Shown: positions 15,445-19,985 of the stretch, piece after piece
Layout of the letters: each line of letters begins with the position of its first letter
How positions within the stretch are numbered: position 1 is the first letter of the stretch
Assembly: GCA_037445085.1 (NCBI GenBank)
Contig: JBBILG010000028.1
Span: forward strand, 1 to 19,985
Reading direction: 5' to 3'
DNA length: 19,985 bases
DNA from: JBBILG01 sp037445085
Lineage (GTDB): Bacteria; Pseudomonadota; Gammaproteobacteria; Burkholderiales; Methylophilaceae
Position numbers and translations under genes: made by a program
Notes under the pieces: model-generated
Seen by the model: the letters and a program-made list of their open reading frames with translations, nothing else
The model's database searches: none
Told to the model about the DNA's origin: nothing

Positions 15445-16908
15445 ATGCAACAGCGCCTGACCGACTGCGTGAGAAACGGCTTCAGCCCCGACGCCTGGGC
15501 GCTGGTCGTCGGCGACCTCATGCTGGACCGCTACCTGTGGGGCGAAGTCGAGCGCATCTCGCCGGAAGCCCCGGTACCGGTGGTGCTGCTCAGGCATGAA
15601 ACGGAAACCGCCGGCGGCGCAGCCAACGTGGCCGCCAATCTGGCCGGGCTGGGGGTGGCGACGCGCCTCGTCGGCTTCGTCGGCGCGGACGACGACGGCC
15701 TGCGCCTGAAGGGCGCCATCCACGCGCTCGGCATCGCCACCCACGGGCTGGTGCGCTCGCTCGGCCATTCCACCATCGCCAAGACGCGCGTCATCGGCGG
15801 GCATCAGCAGATGCTGCGGTTGGACCGCGAGAGCCGCGCCGCCTATGCCGGTAACGACATGCAGGCGCTGCTCGCCGGCGTGCGCCAGCAACTGGCCGAG
15901 CGTCCCGGCGTGGTGGTGCTGTCCGACTACGCCAAGGGCGTGCTGACCACGGAAGTGTGCCGCACCGTCATCGACGAGGCGCGACGTCTCGGCATCCCGG
16001 TGCTGGTCGATCCCAAGGGGCGCGATTACGCGAAATACCGCGGCGCCACCGCCCTCACCCCGAACAAGCGCGAGGCCGCCGAGGCCTGCGGCATCAGCGT
16101 GCGCGACACCAACGCCGTCTTGGAAGCCGCCACCCGGCTGCGCGCCGACCTGGAACTCGATTTTCTCGCCGTCACCCGCAGCGAGGAAGGCATGTCGCTG
16201 ATCGAGGCGGGCGCCATCCGGCATATTCCCGCCCATGCCCGCCAGGTGTTCGACGTCTCCGGTGCCGGCGACACCGTCATCGCCACCCTCGCCGCCGGCC
16301 TACTGGGCGGCCTGCCGCACGAGGAGGCCCTGCATCTCGCCAACACCGCCGCCGGCATCGTGGTCGGCAAGGTCGGCACGGTGGCCGTCACCCGCGAGGA
16401 ACTGCTGGCGGAACTGCTCGCCGAAGAAGTGCGCGAGCAGGCCGACAAAGTGTGCGACCTGCCGCACCTGCTGGCGCGCGTGACCCGCTGGCGCACCAGC
16501 GGCGAACGCATCGTGTTGACCAACGGCTGCTTCGACCTGCTGCACGCCGGCCACGTCACCTACCTGGAAGGCGCGCGCCGCCTGGGCGACCGTCTCATCG
16601 TCGGCCTCAACACCGACCGCTCGGTGCGCGCGCTCAAAGGGCCGAGTCGCCCGCTCATCCACGAAGCCGACCGCGCCCGCGTCATGGCCGCGCTGGAAGC
16701 TGTCGATGCCGTCATCCTGTTCGACGAGGACACCCCGATCGCCCTCATCAACGCCATCCGCCCGGACGTGCTGGCCAAGGGCAGCGACTATACCGAAGAC
16801 CAGGTCGTGGGCGGGACGGAAGTCAAATCCTGGGGGGGCAAGGTCGCCCTGGTGGAGCTGGTTCCCGGGCGCAGCACCAGCAACATCATCCGCAAGCTCA
16901 ACGCATGA
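15445..16908 (+). CDS. hldE: Bifunctional heptose 7-phosphate kinase / heptose 1-phosphate adenylyltransferase
   Basis: HldE (RfaE) phosphorylates D-glycero-D-manno-heptose 7-phosphate at C1 and, after a separate phosphatase step, transfers AMP to give ADP-heptose. The 487-residue protein fuses an N-terminal PfkB/ribokinase domain (about 1-320) to a C-terminal cytidylyltransferase-like domain (about 350-487). The kinase shows GGAANVAANLAGLG (57-70) and VSGAGDT (271-277) with catalytic D276. The transferase shows TNGCFDLLHAGH (359-370) with the HxGH motif, then GLNTDRSVRALKG and GRSTSNIIRKL near the end. Many Betaproteobacteria carry separate HldA and HldC; here they are fused as in E. coli. 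It begins four bases after gmhA and ends at a repeat-bearing spacer. Confidence 0.96.
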   Translation: MQQRLTDCVRNGFSPDAWALVVGDLMLDRYLWGEVERISPEAPVPVVLLRHETETAGGAANVAANLAGLGVATRLVGFVGADDDGLRLKGAIHALGIATHGLVRSLGHSTIAKTRVIGGHQQMLRLDRESRAAYAGNDMQALLAGVRQQLAERPGVVVLSDYAKGVLTTEVCRTVIDEARRLGIPVLVDPKGRDYAKYRGATALTPNKREAAEACGISVRDTNAVLEAATRLRADLELDFLAVTRSEEGMSLIEAGAIRHIPAHARQVFDVSGAGDTVIATLAAGLLGGLPHEEALHLANTAAGIVVGKVGTVAVTREELLAELLAEEVREQADKVCDLPHLLARVTRWRTSGERIVLTNGCFDLLHAGHVTYLEGARRLGDRLIVGLNTDRSVRALKGPSRPLIHEADRARVMAALEAVDAVILFDEDTPIALINAIRPDVLAKGSDYTEDQVVGGTEVKSWGGKVALVELVPGRSTSNIIRKLNA

Positions 16909-16921
16909 ACGGCCAACTGGC

Positions 16922-17015
16922 CATCGGCCAGAAGGCTGGCCCCCTGCAGCCCCCTGTGGGAGCCGAGCCATCGGCCAGAAGGCTGGCCTCCTGCAGCCAC
17001 CTGTGGGAGCCGAGC
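16922..17015. repeat. Two tandem copies of a 47-bp repeat with REP-like core
   Basis: Copy 1 is 16922-16968 and copy 2 is 16969-17015; they abut and differ at two positions (C to T at 16989, C to A at 16999 relative to copy 1). Each contains a hairpin GGCCAG-AAGG-CTGGCC (16926-16941 and 16973-16988) and the string CCTGTGGGAGCCGAGC. The latter resembles the conserved head of REP elements in Pseudomonas and other proteobacteria that are mobilised by RAYT transposases. The rest of the 181-bp hldE-waaF spacer shows no gene. REP identity is inference from memory of the motif. Confidence 0.75.
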
Positions 17016-17024
17016 CCCCTCGGC
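17009..17024. repeat. REP-like hairpin at the end of the tandem array
   Basis: The stem GCCGAG, loop CCCC and stem CTCGGC form a perfect 6-bp hairpin directly after GTGGGA. In copy 1 the equivalent site gives a 5-bp stem, GCCGA/TCGGC (16962-16975). No T-run follows, so a rho-independent terminator is not supported. The hairpin could still protect or attenuate the hldE message. Confidence 0.6.
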
Positions 17025-17089
17025 GATACGGATTCCATGACCGGTCCGCTCTCATCCGGCGGGCCGGGCGCCTAGCCAAACTGTAGTGC

Positions 17090-18112
17090 ATGATGCCTGA
17101 TCAGTCCGACAAAATTCTGGTCATCGGCCCTTCCTGGGTGGGCGACATGATCCTCGCGCAAAGCCTGTTCATGCAGATCAAGGCGGAGCACCCAGGCTGC
17201 GTGATCGACGTCGCCGCGCCGGATTGGACGCTGCCGCTGCTCGCCCGCATGCCGGAAGTGCGCCGCGCCATCGCTCTGCCGTTCCGCCACGGCCGACTGG
17301 ATCTCTTCGCGCGCATCCGCCTCGGCCTCGGGCTGCGTCAAGAGGGCTACACGCAAGCCATCCTGCTGCCCAACTCGCTCAAGTCCGCCATCCTGCCGTT
17401 CGCCGCGCGCATCCCGCGCCGCACCGGCTTCCCCGGCGAACTGCGCTACGGCCTGCTGAACGACATCCGCCCGCTTGACCCAAAGCGGCTGCCGATGACC
17501 GTGCAGCGCTTTGTCGCGCTCGGCCGCCCGCCCGGAGCCGCGCTGCCCGAACCCTTGCCGCGGCCCCGGCTCGTGAGCGACCCCGCGCGCGCAATGACTG
17601 TCCTGCGCAAGCTCGGCATGGAAGCGCCGCAAATGCCGGTGCTCGGCCTCTGCCCCGGCGCCGAATACGGCCCGGCCAAGCGCTGGCCGGAGGCATACTA
17701 TGCCGAAGTCGCGCGCTGGGCCCTGGTGCGCGGCTGGCAGGTATGGCTGTTCGGCTCGGACAAGGACCGCCCCGTCACCCAGGCCGTCAACCGCCTGGCC
17801 GACAACCGCTGCCTGGACCTCGGCGGCAGGACGGCACTGGAAGACGCCATCGACCTGATGTCTCTGACCCATGCCGTGGTCAGCAACGACTCCGGCCTCA
17901 TGCATCTCGCCGCCGCACTGGACAAGCCCGTGGTCGCCCTCTACGGCTCCTCCGACCCGCACCACACGCCGCCGATGAGCGGCAAGGCCACAATTCTGTA
18001 TCTCGGGCTTTCCTGCAGTCCGTGCTTCGAGCGCGTATGCCCGCTGGGGCATTTCGACTGTTTGAAAAAGCTGGAGCCCAAGGCAGTGATCAACGTGCTG
18101 GAAAGCAGCTAG
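17090..18112 (+). CDS. waaF: ADP-heptose:LPS heptosyltransferase II
   Basis: WaaF adds the second L-glycero-D-manno-heptose to the LPS inner core at the cytoplasmic face of the inner membrane. The 340-residue protein is a GT-B glycosyltransferase of family GT9. The N-terminal domain begins with ILVIGPSWVGDMILAQSLF (9-27), where D19 takes the place of the conserved Asp. The C-terminal domain has LCPGAEYGPAKRWP, VSNDSGLMHLAAALDKPVVALYG and DPHHTPP, all typical of WaaF rather than WaaC. The first of two adjacent ATGs (17090, 17093) is used here; neither has a Shine-Dalgarno. It lies 181 bases after hldE, beyond the repeats. Its TAG stop shares the bases CTAG with the convergent HAD gene. Confidence 0.93.
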   Translation: MMPDQSDKILVIGPSWVGDMILAQSLFMQIKAEHPGCVIDVAAPDWTLPLLARMPEVRRAIALPFRHGRLDLFARIRLGLGLRQEGYTQAILLPNSLKSAILPFAARIPRRTGFPGELRYGLLNDIRPLDPKRLPMTVQRFVALGRPPGAALPEPLPRPRLVSDPARAMTVLRKLGMEAPQMPVLGLCPGAEYGPAKRWPEAYYAEVARWALVRGWQVWLFGSDKDRPVTQAVNRLADNRCLDLGGRTALEDAIDLMSLTHAVVSNDSGLMHLAAALDKPVVALYGSSDPHHTPPMSGKATILYLGLSCSPCFERVCPLGHFDCLKKLEPKAVINVLESS

Positions 18113-18801
18113 CCGGCCGGCGCGACCATTTCGCCCACATCAGCCACCGCACGGATACCGTGTTGCAGGCAATAATCCTGCCAGCCGGAAAAATCGGTCC
18201 AGCCGCTGACAAAGACGAAATCCAGCCCGGCGCGAATGGCTGCCTCATGATCGTAGCGGCTGTCCCCCAGAAAAAGTCCGGGCAACAGTGCTACACACTG
18301 CGAAAGTTCCCTTTCCAGAATTTCATCCTTGTCACCGGGGCTGCCAAAAATGCCGGCGTTGAACCAGTGCGCCATGCCGCGCTCGGCGAACACCTCGCGC
18401 ATCCGCTCGCCCTCCTTGCAGTCGGCGAGCACCGNNNNNNNNNNGTCAGCTCCGGACACCACCATCCAGTCAGCCTGAAGGGGCGCATCTCGCAGGCGCG
18501 CCAGCCCCGGCGCCACCTCGCACTGGCGCAACCCCTGGTGCACCGAGGCGCTGAAGCGCGCCAGCAACTCGCGCATGCGCTGCTCTGTTGCTTCAATGCC
18601 GATCATGTCACGCAGAAATACCTCGAATTTCTGATAGCGCGAAACGCCACCGTGGGTGATGTGGTAAGCGCGCAACTGCCTGGCGTAGTGCTCCCCATAA
18701 GGCAATGCCGCCTCATAAAAGGCATTGGCGCGAATCGTGTTGGAATCGAGGATGACGCCGTCGCAATCGAACACCAGCAGTTGATAGTTGCCCAGTTTCA
18801 T
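18109..18801 (-). CDS. HAD-superfamily phosphatase, sequence interrupted by an N gap
   Basis: This is a putative phosphatase of about 230 residues, substrate unknown. Motif I is VFDCDGVILDS (nucleophile D12, general acid D14), motif II VVSG (S116), motif III K158 in SPGDKDEIL and motif IV FLGDSRYDH (D180, D184). A helical cap lies between about residues 20 and 90, as in phosphoglycolate phosphatase-like HADs. Ten Ns cover codons 120-122 and the first base of 123, and the frame is kept on both sides. Compared with relatives I remember, the stretch between S116 and FAERG is about 11 residues long in excess. It is not GmhB-like, which has a FLDRDGVIN motif and no such cap. The ATG overlaps an upstream stop as ATGA and converges on waaF. 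Confidence 0.85.
   Translation of the reverse strand: MKLGNYQLLVFDCDGVILDSNTIRANAFYEAALPYGEHYARQLRAYHITHGGVSRYQKFEVFLRDMIGIEATEQRMRELLARFSASVHQGLRQCEVAPGLARLRDAPLQADWMVVSGADXXXXVLADCKEGERMREVFAERGMAHWFNAGIFGSPGDKDEILERELSQCVALLPGLFLGDSRYDHEAAIRAGLDFVFVSGWTDFSGWQDYCLQHGIRAVADVGEMVAPAG
18435..18444. other. Assembly gap (ten Ns)
   Basis: Ten undetermined bases fall inside the HAD phosphatase gene, directly after motif II. The reading frame is the same on both sides if exactly ten bases are missing. The number may be a placeholder, so the local protein sequence is uncertain. Confidence 0.98.
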
Positions 18802-19085
18802 GTTGCGGTCATGCGAAGATAAAATCCCTGCGCGGCCAGCGTGGCCTGGTCGCCGATGGTAGTGCCGGCCGGCCGCGGCTGGCAAGTCCCTGAACCCGGC
18901 CGGCCCGATAACATTTGCATAAACCTCTCGAATGGCATCAGAATGCCAAATTGTTCATGATACGCAATTGACGCTCGGCACTCCATTGAAGCACCCTCGC
19001 CCAAGACAGGCGGCTGCAGTTGCGCGACACAAAGTGCTCCAGCGGCTTGCCCGGCTCCATCCGTCAGGATAGTTAATTCACACAA
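18798..19085 (-). pseudogene. Possible 3' remnant of a gene once upstream of the HAD phosphatase
   Basis: The 284 bases between the HAD start and the next plus-strand gene hold no intact gene. A minus-strand frame of up to 95 codons, first start TTG at 19085 and first ATG at 18986, ends with a TGA overlapping the HAD ATG as ATGA. That overlap is usual for coupled genes. The last residues, TTIGDQATLAAQGFYLRMTA, read like a protein C-terminus, while the part before them is not recognisable. It may be the tail of a deleted polysaccharide gene, a small real gene, or chance. No ribosome binding site or family could be assigned. Confidence 0.25.
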
Positions 19086-19879
19086 TGAACACGCTGCGCC
19101 TTTACTGGTCGTCTTCCCTCAAGCACGGGAAGAAAAACTTCGGCGACTGGCTATCGCCGGCGCTGTGCCGGCATCTCGCCGGCTGCGAGGTCGTCCATGC
19201 CCCCCCCAACCAATGTGACCTTGTAGCCATCGGGAGCATACTGCAGCGTGTCAAGCATCATTTCTGGAGCCGGAAGATACATGTCTGGGGGAGCGGCTTC
19301 ATCGCCGAACAGGAGCCGGTCAAGGCCAGGCATCATTACCACGCGGTTCGGGGAAAATACACTGCAAACCTGATCAAGGGCGCACAAATCGAAGCATTGG
19401 GCGATCCCGGGTTGCTTGTCGATCTGCTCCTGCCTAATCATGAGCGCATACCCAAGCGCTACGCTGTTGGCATCATCCCGCACTACAAGGATCAGTGCAA
19501 TCCACTCGTAGAGTCAGTCGCTGCACGGCTCAATGACACGTTGACCATAGATGTTTTTTCGGAAACTTATCAGTTTCTAGAGCAGGTGGCATCATGTCAG
19601 TTCATATTTTCCTCAAGCATGCATGGGCTTATCACCGCCGACTCATTTGGTATTCCTAATGCGTGGGTGAAGTTTTCCAGCTCAGTACGGGGCGAGGATT
19701 TCAAGTTTAAAGACTATTACAGTATTTTTGACATTCAACCACAGTTCCTACGACCTTCTGAAGTGGATCAAGAGCTGATTGCTAAAATTACCGATAAATA
19801 TCATAGACTTAATATGACAGTCATCAAGGAAACGCTGATTTCAGCATTTCCTAAATCTCAAATTGCCTCGAATCTATAA
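19085..19879 (+). CDS. Polysaccharide pyruvyl transferase family protein
   Basis: This 264-residue protein resembles the polysaccharide pyruvyl transferase family, whose members transfer a pyruvyl ketal from phosphoenolpyruvate to sugars of surface polysaccharides. Visible landmarks are KNFGDWLSP (17-25), VAIGSIL (47-53), HVWGSGF (66-72), VRGKYTA (88-94), LGDPGLLVDLL (105-115) and the C-terminal SSSMHGLITADSFGIP (176-191) with the conserved SMHG. The family usually has about 300 or more residues, so this is a short member. No Shine-Dalgarno precedes the ATG. Base composition changes within the gene: about 73% GC at 19141-19200 but about 35-38% at 19681-19740 and 19801-19860 by hand count. This suggests acquired DNA or a recombination junction. 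Substrate unknown. Confidence 0.75.
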   Translation: MNTLRLYWSSSLKHGKKNFGDWLSPALCRHLAGCEVVHAPPNQCDLVAIGSILQRVKHHFWSRKIHVWGSGFIAEQEPVKARHHYHAVRGKYTANLIKGAQIEALGDPGLLVDLLLPNHERIPKRYAVGIIPHYKDQCNPLVESVAARLNDTLTIDVFSETYQFLEQVASCQFIFSSSMHGLITADSFGIPNAWVKFSSSVRGEDFKFKDYYSIFDIQPQFLRPSEVDQELIAKITDKYHRLNMTVIKETLISAFPKSQIASNL

Positions 19880-19974
19880 AACATGAACAAAGCAAGTATG
19901 CATGCACCGGGATGGTCGCTCCCATTTCGTTTCTGAGGTTCCCTCGGTTTTTCGTCTGCCAAAGGATGGATTTC

Positions 19975-19985
19975 ATGCTACCAGT
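19975..19985 (+). CDS. Possible start of a further gene running off the window
   Basis: AAAGGA at 19961-19966 lies eight bases before ATG at 19975, a plausible start that leaves the window after three codons. An ATG at 19966 in the same frame is an alternative. The preceding bases 19880-19960 hold only a 16-codon frame and no recognisable feature. Too short to identify. Confidence 0.25.

Noticed and set aside
16922..17024. The repeats after hldE as a CRISPR array
   Set aside because: The copies abut without variable spacers, there are only two, and no cas gene is present.
16926..17024. Hairpins after hldE as a rho-independent terminator
   Set aside because: No run of T follows any of the stems; REP-like elements explain the repeated hairpins better.
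18109..18801. The HAD gene as the missing GmhB
   Set aside because: The motif I context (FDCDGVILDS) and the helical cap differ from GmhB (FLDRDGVIN, no such cap).

Overview
The window is GC-rich chromosomal DNA from a Gram-negative proteobacterium. Lipopolysaccharide inner-core heptose genes, a CheZ-type chemotaxis locus, GluQ and the set nadK/recN/hrcA/hemH all point that way. The neighbourhood of nadK-recN divergent from hrcA-hemH fits Betaproteobacteria best, perhaps a Nitrosomonadales-like lineage; that placement is inference from gene content only. A run of ten Ns at 18435-18444 shows this is a draft or metagenome assembly.

Layout. (1) 13-5600, plus strand: cheV, cheY, cheZ, cheA, then an EAL-HDOD protein and a small DUF3301-type protein. 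CheA phosphorylates CheY and CheV, and CheZ dephosphorylates CheY. No receptor, CheW, CheR or CheB gene lies inside the window. (2) 5612-7436, plus: gluQ (tRNA-Asp modification) and hslO (Hsp33), the latter with an extended -10 box ending six bases before its ATG. (3) 7433-8242, minus: a TrmH/SpoU-type RNA methyltransferase whose stop codon interlocks with that of hslO. Divergent from it, across a short region holding two perfect palindromes, is an exported glycine-zipper protein (8342-8920). (4) 8991-11534, minus: nadK then recN, a likely operon. (5) 11708-13851, plus: hrcA and hemH, overlapping by one base. (6) 13894-18112, plus: hldD, gmhA, hldE and waaF. These make ADP-L-glycero-D-manno-heptose and add it to the LPS core; the phosphatase gene gmhB is not here. 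A tandem 47-bp repeat with REP-like hairpins lies between hldE and waaF. (7) 18109-19985: a minus-strand HAD phosphatase (interrupted by the Ns), a possible remnant of an upstream gene, and a plus-strand polysaccharide pyruvyl transferase-like gene. Base composition falls sharply inside this last gene, which looks like the edge of a variable surface-polysaccharide region.

Most of the window is conserved housekeeping and motility DNA. I found no convincing new multi-gene system. The points most worth checking are the two SD-less starts sitting six bases after a -10-like box, the paired palindromes at 8247-8289, the REP-like tandem repeat, and the mosaic junction from about 18800 onward.
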